Of a DNA stretch of 64,000 bases, positions 34,639-47,816 are shown piece after piece (position 1 is the stretch's first letter; every line of letters starts with the position of its first letter). The stretch spans positions 3,684,001 to 3,748,000 of the forward strand of contig JARFIW010001104.1 in NCBI GenBank assembly GCA_036346225.1. Reading direction: 5' to 3'. The DNA comes from Platerodrilus igneus (Eukaryota; Arthropoda; Insecta; Coleoptera; Lycidae). The position numbers and the translations under genes were made by a program. The notes below the pieces were generated by a model. The model ran no database searches. It saw nothing but the letters and a program-made list of their open reading frames with translations, and was not told the DNA's origin.

Positions 34639-36654
34639 TATCTACAATACACTAACTCCTCCGCTTAACTTTCTATGAGTTTCACAAATTTCTCTTTCTA
34701 ACATGACTGACGACCATTCAATTTTTCTGTAAAATGTCACTTCTACCGTTTTTTAACTGCGTCATAACTGACATTTGTTAAACTTTGAATTTTGAATCGT
34801 CCTGGATATTAATTTTTTTTTATTAACCCTTGAGTTTCTGCACATGCGGTACACTTATTTAACCTTTTATTTTTAAAATTGCGAAAAAAGTCTTATCGTA
34901 TGTTGTGGAATTTAAACCCGGTATCGTTTGACTGATAGCTTCTTTAGGCATGTATAACTCAAACATCTTGGATACCAAAGATTTATTTTTACATTTTTGA
35001 ATTATTTGAATCATTTCCAGCAAACCTTATTTAAAGGGTTTTCTATAAAGTTTTGAATAACGCTAATATTTGATCTTTTCAAAAAAATCACTTTTCCCAC
35101 TTTTTTCAAATATCTACAAAATGTATAAAAAATTTTGAATTCCAAATAACGATTATTACTCAACAACAACATCTACAAAACAATTCCTATTTAACCGATT
35201 TTCAATCTCTTCAGATAACAAAGCTATCCATCTAGTGCCATCCAGAATGAGACACCCTGTAGCATCGATTTGATAGTGCTATTTTCAGTTTATCAATATT
35301 CCATGCTGAAATAGCTTTATCAGAAGTAACTAATTCGGAATAAGTCTTTAAATTGGGATTGTACGATGAGATTGTCAAATACAACATTATGATAATCTGA
35401 AAGTGTTTTATCTGAGCATAACATTTTTGAAGAACGCAAGAGTTTTTGTGGATATTATGTCTTAATATTTTCTGTAATTGAAAATCTTTTCAAATTTTCT
35501 AGAATGTATATTAAACGAGATTTAATTACTGTTTTATAGTAATCTTGGAATAGTCAATATTATATATGGAAATCGAAAAAAGTTTGTACTATTTGAGATT
35601 AAATTTATTGCTGAGCATTACTTAGAATCATAGGTAGGTATCCTTATTATAGTTAGATTGATAATTAATTTCACTGCTATTGCTTAGTTTATTTTTCACC
35701 TAAAGATTTTTACGTATTATTTTCTTCTGTATGAGCTATATACTTCTATAAATTTTGAAATTGCTCAAATTAAGTAACTAATCAATATAATTAATTCAAT
35801 AATTTTATTTCAAAAATTCAAACACATAAAAATGTTAAACTCAAAATTAAAATAATTTTTTTAATATTTAAATATAAAAGATTAATTCTTATTCGAACAG
35901 GTTTTCTTAATTCTAAAAATGTATATCACCTAACAGATAAAATTGATAATGGACAGTACTATTCAAAATACATCTCTTAATACCTACATTTTTAAAAGAA
36001 ATTTTTGAAATTAAAATAAATTTTCTGATTATAAAAAAGATTAATTCTTATTGCCAATAGCTTTCACAATTCTAAAAATTTTAGCAAAAAATAAACGAAA
36101 TTGAAAGAAACAAGATTGATAGTGAATTAAAATACATTTCTGAATATACTTAGGACAATTGAACATTAATTTAAATTATAAAAGGCTTCAAACTATTAGT
36201 TTAAAAAAATTCAGTACTTAAAACTTGAACGTATTTTTTCGGTAAATTTTGGGGCTAAAATTCAAAATCACTTGCTAATTTATACTTGTATTTTTGATGA
36301 ACTTTTAACTGTGGGGTAGATGTATAGTTCTATCATTTAAAAGAATGTTTCCAATCCCATTAAAAAAGAAATGGATATGTTCAAGCGTATATAATTGTTT
36401 TACGGCTATTTTGAATACAATAACATCATCTTTCATAACGTTCTGTAATTATACCTCATTTTTATGCTAATTACAATACTCCTAGTTTAGAATATATTGC
36501 ACATGGACTTGTTGAATAGCAAGTCCCAAATTGCAGTTCAAATACTCTTGGTGGTAACAGGCAACAATGTTCCTCCAAAAAAATTTATAAAGGCTACAAA
36601 ATTAAACCGATGAGAGGAGGGAGCAAAAAACTTTCTATTGCGATAGAGTATTTC
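34639..36654. other. AT-rich intron sequence
   Basis: About 2 kb without coding potential. One ACACCCTGTA motif (35252-35261), a recurring insect repeat word, occurs here. Otherwise nothing is recognised. Confidence 0.6.
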
Positions 36655-36940
36655 GGTACACAAGAGAAAAGGCCCTGTATCTAATTTTCTAAACTGGTGC
36701 AAGCTCTAAATTTAGTGGTGCACGGTAGTGCAAGCTTTTCTATAACTGGTACACATACAATTTTTTTGAAGTTCGAATGGAGGGGGGCTAGCATCATTCT
36801 AGCCCCCTCATAAACAAATTACCGCAATTGTTTTCCCAGCATGGTGCAAGCTATTATTTTGGCGGTGCAAGATGGTGCAAGACTAGTACTTTCTGGTACA
36901 CATGCTACATTTCAATAAATCCTTTGGAGGGGAGGGGCGA
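36655..36940 (-). repeat. TTGCACCACC-rich repeat, copy 2 (inverted)
   Basis: Reverse complement of 22437-22695, sharing AAACAAATTACCGCAATTG, GGTGCAAGCTCTAAATTTAG and CATGCTACATTTCAATAAAT in reverse order. 36941-37415 to its right holds nothing recognised. Confidence 0.8.
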
Positions 36941-37415
36941 AGGTGACGGAGCCGTAATCATTCATATTAAACACACAGGACGAATGCTACCGATTTGAAA
37001 CGAAGTTTGACAAAGTATTATTTTAATAAGAATGCAAATGGGCGAGGGGGTGTATAAACATAAAACACGTTGTGTGTATGATCAATTGAGATTGAAGTAC
37101 TTATGGCATCAAAGTTTTTTCTATCGAGTGTGCATTGTTTCTTATATAGCTCAAGCAATTTAAAATTCCATGTGCATCATCAATATTTAGGATGTCATGC
37201 AGAAGCACTGTTGCCGTTATGAAAATATTATAATGTTGTGACAAGCACGATTAGCAGTTACATAAAATTATCGATTTTTATTGGAATCATTCAGAGTGGT
37301 ATGATTGGTTAATAAAAAGTTCTTGTGTTTCAAACTGTTATTATATCACAAGAAAGTAGAAACTACAAATTATTTATTAAAGAAGTAATATTATCATTAT
37401 CACTTGCAAATATAT

Positions 37416-39121
37416 TGCTATGATAAGAAGGTAATTTAAGGGTATATTAAGTCATAGGGGTCGTAAGATACATGTAAATATTATTAACGTTTAAAAAAAC
37501 AAACAATTTCATCATTAAATGGGAGTAAATCGACAATTTTGCATAAAGTCAATAGTGAGCACACTGTATATAAATCATAACTAATTCTAATTCATAAAAA
37601 CAAGCTCATCTTCAATAACCAGATCCAATAACAACGTGTACATCGTATAATACGTTTCAAATTAAATATACAAGTCTAAGATTGAAAAGAAAGATGCAAA
37701 AATAACGTTTTAAACACAACGAGTTTTATTAAAATAAACACGCAATTAGTGAAGGTAAATAACCTGGCGTATGCATAAACGCATTCAAATAAGTCATAAT
37801 AGAAAAGAGGCTAAGTGATCTGCAACTTTGTAAACCCACATAAAATCTCACACATTTGGATTTTTAAATAACAAACAACAGACGTTCAGCAACATGATAA
37901 AAATTTGAATAACGGCAATTATATTCAAGCGGACATGACTTAAATGGAATATAAACTTGAATTTTCTTAGGAATATGCTATACAAAATAAACGTCTACGT
38001 GTGAAATGAAATGATTTAACAATCTTGAAGAAAATCCAAGGCCTGCAATAATAGCACAAAGTGCAACGCCTTAATCAACAAAGATGCTAGTAAAACCAAT
38101 GGGACAAATAGGAGGTGGAGTCTTTATAAATAACGCGGACCTCGTAAACAAGTAGTCTCTCTGTGACCAAGACACTAGCTACGTCAGTTAAAAGTAGAAT
38201 ATACGCAAAGTGAACTTAGCCAAAATAAATAATTTAGTAATATAGAAGTGAAAATTCAAGTGCCAATTAATACAACAGAAGTGGCCGTTTACTTTCAAAA
38301 ACGTAAGGTAAATTATTAATTAAATCTAATTCTAATATTCAAGGATTTAGGGCTCTAAGTAACACTAAAGAACTTCAAGTAACTCCAAGTCATTCCTAGT
38401 AACTACAAGTAATTCTAATAATTAAAATAAAACTAAACAAAATCTAAGATAAATCCGAAGGGAAAAATTCAAGCAAATTTAATTAATCATTCTAGTCAAC
38501 GAGTTGAGACAACTACGCTAAGAATCAAATTGACAGTGATAAGCTGTACCAGAGAAACAAATTGGAAACAATCCAGGGGTGCTGACAATCCACATACAGA
38601 GGTAGTTCTAAGAAACAAGCAGGAAAAACGCAGGTCAGAGATATATTATCCTTTATTAACATAAGAATGTATTTCAATTTTTAACATTTGCTATTTATCA
38701 AAGTATTTGTAAGGGTCATCAAAAATCTTTTGAGAATTTATGCAAATAGAAAGAAAGTCATTTGAACGTTGAAAAGTGCTTCAAGTAAATTACAGTGGTA
38801 TTTTTGCTGGCTTTAAGGGAGTATGATTTTGGTGTAATCAGATAAATATCAATATTTCATTCAGGGGTTAGTTTTTGAATACAAAATCAAAGTAAAAGTT
38901 ATTAAAATACAAGGTGTACATATTCTCGATTATTATACAAATTTTGGTTACTTTCATTTTCATTATTCTAGCAGATAGGAGCTAGATATAAAGAGGGTTA
39001 AACATTCTTTATTGTCGTGTCGTCAGGCACTCTGTGTTGATTAGACTAAGCTAGCCGAGGTAAATATAAAAAGAGGTATAGAATTTAGAAACGCAGAGTA
39101 CAACCGAGGACGAACATAGCA
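37416..39121 (+). mobile_element. Ty3/gypsy 5' LTR (copy C, about 1.7 kb)
   Basis: Starts TGCTATGATAAG and ends GAACATAGCA, followed by a PBS and gag. It shares the start block (AGTCATAGGGGTCG) and a block near the end (GCACTCTGTGTTGATTAGAC) with copy B at 5184-7021. A TATA-like CTTTATAAATAACGCGG lies near 38120, upstream of CAAGTAGTCTCTCTGTGACC, a plausible core promoter. Degenerate short repeats (AACTCCAAGTCATTCC) occur at 38345-38420. Confidence 0.75.
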
Positions 39122-39132
39122 ATAAAGATTAA

Positions 39133-39152
39133 TGGTGGCCCAATCTTAGGGG
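39133..39152 (+). other. Primer-binding site, degenerate tRNA-Lys type
   Basis: TGGTGGCCCAATCTTAGGGG starts 11 bases after the LTR CA end, at the position where copies A and B carry theirs. Confidence 0.55.
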
Positions 39153-39851
39153 CTCGTATATAAAAGAAACAAGAACTTCACAATCAAATCGTAGGGGCTT
39201 GAATATAGAAAACAAGATTTGGCAATCCGAAAATCATAAGAGTTACAAAATTTAAAAATTGCATATTAATTAAAAATTAGAAACTACAGGTAGATAGGAA
39301 AGAAATTTGGAAAAGTTAAATTAGAAGTAAGGATTTAAATAAACATGGATAAAAGAATGAGGGAAGCTAGAGAGGCATTGAGGAATGAAAGGGTAGAAAT
39401 AGGCTCTCAGGAAAGTGTAATACTACACGATACACCGATGGAAATTGAGGGGAGAATATTAGAACGAAGTCAAAGTGAGGAGCAGCAGGTCGCACAGGAA
39501 TCCAAAATAATGTCAATTTTACTAGCATTAAACAGCAAAATGGATAAAATTGAAGAAGCCATAAAAGTCATGAAAATGCAGATTAATAATGGGGAAAAGT
39601 TAAGCTCTGAAATAAAAATTTTAAGTGATGGTCTTAAAGAAATAAATTGAACGATTTTAGAAATGAAGTTCAAAATGCAAAGTCAAGTCGTAAGAATTAG
39701 GGAAGACGTGGATAATGTTAGGGGCGAGGTTAGGAAAGTCAAATTAAATCAAGAAACTTGTGAAAGGGAAACGAATGAGAATTACGGATTTAGGTATAAA
39801 ATGAAGGAAATTGTGAGATAGGATTTAGAGAGATAAATAGAGAATACCGGC

Positions 39852-42800
39852 ACATGTCCATCCACGTGGCACAAATCGAGGTGTTAAATTACATTATGTA
39901 CCTAGTTCAAATTCTTGCAAAGAAAATTATAATGTCTCGCTACAAGAAGAACTTTGTAATGCAGCTACTAAGAATGCTCCATTTGTTAATGAAAATGAAG
40001 TACCTAAGTGTAATATCAGAACAATAACATCTACCTACAAACGAAAAATTGCTGTATTTGGTGATAGCCATGTTAGACGATTTTCTGAAATCCTATATTC
40101 TCTATTAGGGTCTGATTCCTACACAATTTATGTAGAATGTAAACCCAGTGCAATATTAGAACAGTCTATAAATAATGTGTCAGCAGTACTCAGTGATTTC
40201 TCTAAACTTGATTCTATTATTATACTAGGTGGCATTGGCAATGCCTTGAAAGGTTCTAAAGTACCTCTTGCAACATTGTCTTTATTAAAGAATATCGCAG
40301 ATTGCACAAACCTTCACTTGATTGCCGCACCGTTCTGGAAGGGCCGTATACTGTTGAATCAGATCATTCATTCTTTAAACCTTGAAATATGATTTTCTCA
40401 CATCTTCGAATGATGTGTTTAATTACTTTGATATTAATAGTATATTATCTGTGGATCATTTCACCCGTCATGGACTTCACATGAAATATAACGGGAAAGT
40501 TTTTCTTCTTCAACATGTAGTGCAAAGTACAAATAAATTCACTTCGTATTTTCCTAATTTTCTTGCTACCAAAAACAGCCTGGTGAGCATTACAATTCGT
40601 ATTGATAATACTTGTACCAATTCAATTGAATCCTTACCAGATTCTTATATTAATACTTATGAGAATTCACTAAACACTACTGCTGACAAAAATAACTCTT
40701 TTCCGCCTAGTACATGTGATTTTAATAGCAAACCGTTTTTTTTAAATAAGCATTCGCCAGAGATTCCCTTTTCACTTCTATTATTTAATATTCGTAGTTT
40801 GCGTAACAAGGTTGATAGCTTATTAATTATATTAGAATCTTTAAATTTTCCTTTCATATTATGCATAACGGAACATTGGTTAAATCCCAATGAATATATC
40901 CATATTGACAACTATAATCTTATTAATATTTTTTGCAGAAACTCTCTGCAACATGGAGGCACGGCAATATATAGTACTGTTAATTTTAATTGTGAAAGCA
41001 AATCCACCTTTGATCACTTGAGGGTTGAATCCACCTTTGAGGTTAGTAATGTCTATTCTAAATTTAATAATCTACATAGCTTTTGCATTTATCGATCACC
41101 TACCGGTAACATTGACTACTTCCTTGATGCCCTGGATACAATCCTTAATGCAACTTCGGTTCATAGTAAAGTCATCTTAACTGGTGACTTTAACTTAAAT
41201 TATAATAATTCTTCTGATAGAAATTTAATTAATTTTAAGCGTTTATTGTTGTTGTATAAATGACTATGGAGGTTCACTACGATACACGTCTATCTTCAAA
41301 ATCCGCTTCTTGTATGGACTACATTATTTCAAATATTCATTCCTCTGCGATCCTATGTTCTGAACCTATAAGTAATGACTTGTCTGACCATGAATTCTTA
41401 TATTTCTCTTGCACTTCATTATACCCAGATAGCTCAAAAGGTATTAAACGACATGTTTTTAATCACAAAACTAAATTTAAATTTGCAATACTATGCTCTC
41501 AGATTGATACCTCTAAGACATTACCGAGTTTAAAGCAAAATTTTTTAGCACTAGTTTCAGCCCTCTCGATAGCTTTTGAAAAGTCATTTCCACTTCAAGA
41601 ATATAAACAAAAGCATAATAAATCCTGGTTGACAAATGGTATTCGTATTTCTGCAAGAAATAAAAAATATTTACACTATTTATACAAGCATTATCCTAAC
41701 TCATTATTTATAAAGAACTATTATTTAAATTATAAGAAAATATTTGAATCTGTAATCAAGTTAGCAAAAATTACTACAATGACTAAACGAATCTTGGTAT
41801 CAAAACGCAAACAAAAAGGATTATGGCATATCATAAATGAGGTAACAGGAAGAACTAATCCTGCTATAAAGGCCATAACTTTGAATAACTGTCTTGATGA
41901 TAAGGTAGCTGATACCTTAAATTTACATTTTGTAAATGCAGCTTATTCCCTAGTATCTCATAATCATGTTTCCATCGCCGCTTCAAGCGATTATTTGTAT
42001 ACAAATAAACAATCTAACCCTAATAATTTCATGCTCCGTCCTACAAGCTATCAAGAAGTAAGGGAAGTAATTAGTTCGTTTAAAAATAAAAGTTGCTCGG
42101 GTGCTGATAATATACCTGCAAAAATACTTCTCGATCTTCCTGAGAACATTCTAATTCATCTTTCTGATCTCATAAACGACTCTTTCTCTTTAGGGATTTT
42201 CCCAGACTGTCTTAAACACGCAATTGTCATCCCTCTACACAAAGGAGGTTTATTTGTGGTAAATAATTTCCGCCCAATATCATTGTTGTCAGTTTTTTCA
42301 AAGATTATCGAGACATTAGTCAAATCCAGGCTCTTAAGTTTTGTTAATAAATTTGATCTTTTCGCTTCAACTCAATTTGGTTTTTGTGCGAAAAAATCAA
42401 CAAAGGACGCTATTTATAATTTTTTCACTAATGTTTATTCAAGCATAAACACTGTAAATTCCTTTTCTTTTGCTGTATTTGTAGATATAAGCTTTTGACT
42501 ATGTAAATCACGAGATACTATTAAAAAAACTTTATTTTTATGGAGTAAGGGGTATCCCCAATGATTGGTTCCAATCATATCTTGGAGAACGTACGCAATC
42601 AGTTCGAAATGGAAATTATAATGTATCTTCGAAACTTGAAATAAAACTAGGTGTGCCTCAAGGCTCTGTATTGGGGTCTATACTGTTTTTATTTTTTATC
42701 AATGACTTTGGAACTTCTATCAGATATGCATCTGTCACCTTGTTTGCGGACGATATTAGCTTAAGTTGGGAATATTCTTCGATCACTTCACTTGAATCTC

Positions 42801-43711
42801 GCATCTCTTCAGACATGTCATCAGCCAATAATTGGTTTAAGATAAATAAGCTTTCGGTATACGTCGAAAAAACCTGTTCCATGACTTTCAAGGATTGGAA
42901 TTGCATTAAAGAAATGAAACTGTTCCACTTCTACCAAATTTCTAGGTCTGACGGTTGATTGCAACCTTACCTGGAATGAGCATGTAACCAAGCTTGCTAA
43001 TTCCTTAGCTTCTGCTTGCTACGCTATTAGATCTGTGTCCAGGGTATCAACGGAATTGGCACTCTTAATGCATACTATGCACTATTTGACTCAAAAATGC
43101 GATATGGACTAGCTTTTTGGGGCAACAGCTCTCTCAAAAACATTAAAATGATATTTAAACTGCAAAAGAAAGCAATTAGAATAGTCTACAAAACCTCTAG
43201 GTATACTCATTGCAAACCATTATTTAAAAAACTTAACGTTCTCACTTATGCTTCAGCATTCATTTGTGATACCCTCCTATTATTTTACAAGTATCGATCT
43301 AACTTTCCTATAACAAATTCTGTTCATGGTTACAACACCCGAAATTCCAACGCTATAAATTGTCCTGGGCCTACTTCAACACGATTTAAACGATCGTTCT
43401 GGTATATGGCCCCTACTTTATATAATAAACTACCAGCCTCGATCAAAGACCTAAATAATGTTTTTGCTTTTAAAAGTGCGCTTTTAGCCTTGTTACGCGA
43501 ACGATGTTATTATACCATAGAGGAATTTCTGGAGGATGTCTTTGACTAGTACTTTTAGTATGTTATTTTAAATTATTTAATGTGTAATTTGTTATTTATT
43601 TTAGATGTAACTTTGCATTTTTAAAGTTTTTATTGTATTATTTAAAGGGATAAGTGTAACTACCATTCTATATGGGTACAAATATATATCTATCTATGAA
43701 TCTATCTATGT
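39852..43711 (+). mobile_element. LINE (CR1/Jockey-like) with SGNH, endonuclease and RT domains
   Basis: Inserted in gypsy gag in sense orientation. The coding region ends at 43549, followed by a short 3' UTR and a microsatellite-like tail (TATCTATCTATGAATCTATC, 43685-43709), as in CR1-type LINEs. No convincing target duplication, also usual for such elements. The 5' end is probably truncated inside the esterase-bearing region. Confidence 0.85.
40040..43549 (+). pseudogene. LINE polyprotein: SGNH esterase, AP endonuclease, reverse transcriptase
   Basis: The SGNH-hydrolase-like domain begins with IAVFGDSHVRRF (GDS block at 40060), has a weak third block (LGGIGNAL) and ends, after a one-base break at about 40388, with the D-x-x-H-like HFTRHGLHMKYNGK near 40460. 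The endonuclease/exonuclease/phosphatase domain follows in the same frame: LLFNIRSLRNKVD (40777), CITEHWLN, TGDFNLN (41180) and SDHEF (41380). RT has CSGADNIPAKIL, NNFRPISLLSVFSKIIE, QFGF, VDIS (five bases lost at 42495), GVPQGSVLGSILF and the catalytic LFADDIS near 42740. The C-terminal region (43097-43549) is open and typical. RT and nuclease catalytic residues remain, but several frame breaks interrupt them. Confidence 0.87.
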
Positions 43712-43990
43712 TAGGGAACCTATAAGACTAAATAGACCAGATATATCAATAGACCAATATTCTAAATTTTACGGGGATAACAAGCTGAACCCAAAAGTAT
43801 TCTTAAATAATATCAAAACATAAATACAGTGATCAACAGACGAACGATACTATTTAAACTTAGTTAGATCGATGTTAAAAGGAGGCGCAGAAATTTGGTT
43901 GGATTTGATAGAGAGTAAAGTAGAAACATTTCAGGAGTTTGAAACTAAATTTTTAAGACACTTTTGGGAGATACTCAGCAATACAAAGCA

Positions 43991-46900
43991 AGAGACAATT
44001 TGATTATGGGCAAATATACTTAAGACTCAACACATATGTTTGTTTTAATATGGGAAAGTGTAGTTTATCAAAAGCATTTTCTTCGAAAATACTATTATCA
44101 CGTTAAAATGTGGTATCCCATTATCAAACATTTGTTTAAGAACACAGATTTCAAACAATGGAAATTTTCCACCTTGTTATCTTTTTTTTCAATGCATCAT
44201 TAATAGAATGGGTAAATTAATATGGTTTCATACAGGATGTAGGCCACCAATTATACACTTTACTATATAATTCTGTAATCGCAGGTATGTTGATTGCAGA
44301 TATGTCTAACAGGTTGAACATACATTGCTTTGAAAATGCCAGATTGGATCTTCAAGATTTGTCGAATTTTTCATGTTGTATTGTGGCCACTCAGTTTGTT
44401 ATTTTTAATTATCTGCAAGCAATGTTTTAAAAATACCTTCTATGTGGTTGTTTGGTCGACAGGAAATGTTGAACAGAAAACATGATACCGTTTGGTATAT
44501 TATCTCCACCTATTGTTACATGGCGAAAATTGGCTATGTAAACATTTTTGATTTTAGCTTTAATATGTGACTGAAATCGCGCCAATATTTTAAAAAAGGA
44601 CTTGTGCATTTCCGTAACCTGGGACAGTTGCGTCGGCGCCAGAGAATGCGCACACGTGGAGTGGGGAAGGAAGTGCACGTTTTCCGACACGACAGGGTCT
44701 AGTGAACGAGACGTCGAACAGTGAAGTTCACCGGTGTTTTTTATCTTGTCTTTTCTCTTAAAATGTAGGTTTCCCTTTATCTCTGCCTCTACCGTCTATC
44801 GTTACCTTCACCTTATTCCTTCGTCCTGCCTACAAACAAAAAAAGAGGGAAGACAGAAAATCTGGTTTCAAGATGGCCTAATAACACTCATGCCCAAAAT
44901 GGAAATGAGCATGGCTCCTGCCGGAAGAATAACTGCAAAGTCGTGAAGAGCTCCACATTTTACGTGAGTACATTTTATGTTTTTTCTTAAAGGCGTCTCG
45001 GGTATTACAATAAATATTTTTGGTATGTAATACCATTTGAGACGCAATTCTGACGTAATATCTTGTTGCGCAATACTATGTACGTGTTTATTATGTTGCC
45101 AACTGTCGTAGTGGCTCTTATCAATTACGCCGGGACTTTAACGGTTATACCTTAGACTATAACAGTTGCATGCATTATAACACTATATATACAGGTTAAG
45201 TGGCGAAAGAGAGAATTATTATGCAGCATCCTTTCACGTGAAGAAACCTGAAAAGTCGTTATGTTACTTTTAATTTAAGAGGCATTATTGTGGTTCAGTT
45301 GTGTAAAATTAAAAATAGTAAATGAGTGTAATTGTCTAGTAGAAACGTTCGGTCTGGTAACAGTTGTGAACTGATAAGAAAATTAACAAATGCAATATAA
45401 GTGCAAAATGTGATTATGCAATTGTTTTTCAAGTCACAATCAACATAAATGTAAGCTTGGGTAAAAGCAACCTGATAAAATTTACTTGATTTAGTTAAGG
45501 TTACAGAACGTAAGTTCGTGTAGAAACAACCGGAAAAAATTTACTTGCTTTGATTATGGTTGTGCAAGTGCATAGATTAACTGCTAGTAGTAATTAATTA
45601 TAAGTTAACAAGCGTATTATTTGGATACTTATAAAAATTACTTTCAACGTTATACTATTGCTCTTAGGTTTGTCCTGAAATGCCTTTCAGTAAGTAAGAA
45701 TTATTTTCTTTTATTGCTTTATGTTTTTGTACTTATTTGGGGCTATGGGCAATATGTAAATTCGTATGTGACTGGAAAATAAACCCTAATTAATATTTGC
45801 TTTAATTTCATATTTTATAAGCGAGTTAACGTTTTTCTTTTATAGCACGATAACAAGGTTTTTCTAAATATTTCTCGGAAAACCATATTTTTTTCTAAAA
45901 GCATGTAATAAATTCATTTCTTGAGATTCCCTATTTTTCTTTCAAGATGACCCACCCCACGCTACGACGTTCATCTACCATGGTAAGACCTTACAAAATC
46001 TTTTAATTCTTTCTTTTCCTATTTTTGTTCTTGCATTACTCGGTGCTGGCTGCCTCCTTTACTTTCTTTGCTTTCGTTCCTTACTTGCATGTCCACATGG
46101 ATTACCATAACAAAACCTTTGACACATCTTATTGTATAACTAAATCCAATTTCTTTCAAATTTTCATCTTCTATCTTGTTATTATTCCACCATCTAATAC
46201 AGTCATTGTCATGGTTGACAAATTCTTCGTCTGAACAACCCAGCAAATCTTTAGGACTTGTGTCCAATTGGTGTTTTTACTCTTTGGAGATCCATAGGAT
46301 CGCAACCTATTCCTCTGTAGTAAAAAGTCAGTTTCCACAGTTGTAAATTCAAGAAATTTCTATTCTATATGTTTTCTTACCTATATATTTCACTCATTTT
46401 TTTATAATTTCCATTATCAATAATTTTCTATTTTAGGGACGCTAGTGTATTTTTTTTGTTTTTCCTGAATGTATAGATAACAGGCTATCGCCTTTGTCAT
46501 TTCAAATATTATTCCTTATATTGTTGTAGTTTTGAAAATTTCCTATTTTTATCTTCAATTAACTGACTATCGTACAATTACTGCTGTGTCCATGATAATT
46601 TTTATGCAGGTATATTTAATTTGACAATGATATCTATGTTTGATTTTCTTAGTGCAGTGGATGTGCTTGGTAGGAAGATAATTTGTCAGGGTCTCATTTG
46701 GAGCTTAGTTGTTTTTAAGTATCTACATGGTGGTTTAGGTTTTATAATTTGTTTAACATTGCAGGTGGTCCCTTTGATCGATCTGTTTTAATAAGGACAT
46801 TCTCTACTCTCTACTAAACTCTACTAAAACTACTGTTTTCTTATTCCTCTATCTCCGTTTTCAACCATACTTTTCCTCTGGTGGACCCGTCCTAGTCCCG

Positions 46901-47816
46901 AGACAATCGTCCAGCATATAAGAGTGGTGCTCCCCCACTCCGAGCTCACTGGCTGGTCGAGTAGTGCTTCGCTATCCACCACTTCTCTATCACTACTGCT
47001 CAATACGTGCCCTTCCTCGTCTCTTTTACATCTGGATTGCTATAAAGCTCCAAACCTCCAACCTTCCTCTTTTATCTTTTCTTTATTTTCTACTTTTTCA
47101 CTTACTTTTTAAGTTGCTACGTAGTTGGAGAGTTGTTAGTTCACGACATTGTGCTGTGGGCAAGGCGAACCTAGTCTATCTGTTTTTCGCCACTGTCATC
47201 CACTGATGTACATTATAGTCATCAACAGTGAACTTTGTTATTTGATTTGGACTGTGTGCCAATCCTCTCTTAATCAAAGCTGGGATGAAGGAATTCATTC
47301 CCCCTTTCTATCTGGTCCCCCGTGCTGTTCATATGAGCAAGTGGTGCTACACGGAGCTTCTCCTTTTGGACGACATGAGTAAAAACCCCATTTCAAGTTA
47401 CTACAGGGTCAATCTACCCCATCGAGAGTTTTCGTTTTAGTTATACTTATAAAAGGAGTGGTGTGTCTAGATAAGTGTAAGGCCTCCAAACCAAAATTAG
47501 GTTTTACATTCTTTTCAAAAAAAAATTTTTTTGTAATACATTATCTAATCTTAATTTTTAGATTAAATCATAAATATTAAAATAGTTAATACCCCTTTAC
47601 TACAAAAATATTTTTAGAGACAAAATACGTACTTCGACCACTATGTCGTAGACTTAAAAAACACTAAAAAAAATAAAAGTTGTTCAGGAAACCCTTCTGA
47701 GGATATTCTCTTCACCAAGTGGGTTAGTGATCTCTACAAAACAAAGTGAATTGTTGCCGAATAAACAAAACTGCTTAATTTATACTAAAATTAAAACTGC
47801 TTGAGTGGAATCAAGG
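43991..47816. other. Noncoding stretch with repeats and two promoter-like patches
   Basis: No gene supported. Contents: a CpG-bearing patch at about 44610-44730 (GTTGCGTCGGCGCCAGAGAA, CGCACACGTGGAG); a pair of related direct segments near 45455 and 45520 (AACCTGATAAAATTTACTTG versus AACCGGAAAAAATTTACTTG); a dispersed repeat at 45940-46260; and a pyrimidine-rich block at 46780-47110 with GCATATAAGAGTGGTGCTCC near 46916. None has a coding partner. Confidence 0.5.
45940..46260 (+). repeat. Dispersed repeat, copy 1 (copy 2 at about 61690-61870)
   Basis: Shares TGACCCA-CCCA-CTACGACGTT and CACATGGATTACCATAACAA-like sequence in the same order with 61715-61865. Noncoding and diverged. Confidence 0.6.

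Larger units (their letters stand above)
39345..43990 (+). pseudogene. Ty3/gypsy gag, split by a LINE insertion
   Basis: The gag opens at ATG 39345 with a coiled-coil-like, charged N-terminus (IMSILLALNSKMDKIEEAIK). It breaks frame near 39650 and 39820 and reads FREINRE at 39829-39851. The LINE (39852-43711) is inserted there. Gag resumes at about 43712 with PIRLNRPDISIDQYSKFYGD and the capsid-like block MLKGGAEIWLDLIESKVETF, ending near 43980 in FETKFLRHFW. It then loses similarity, so the element is truncated after capsid. It lies downstream of LTR copy C and its PBS, as expected. Confidence 0.8.
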
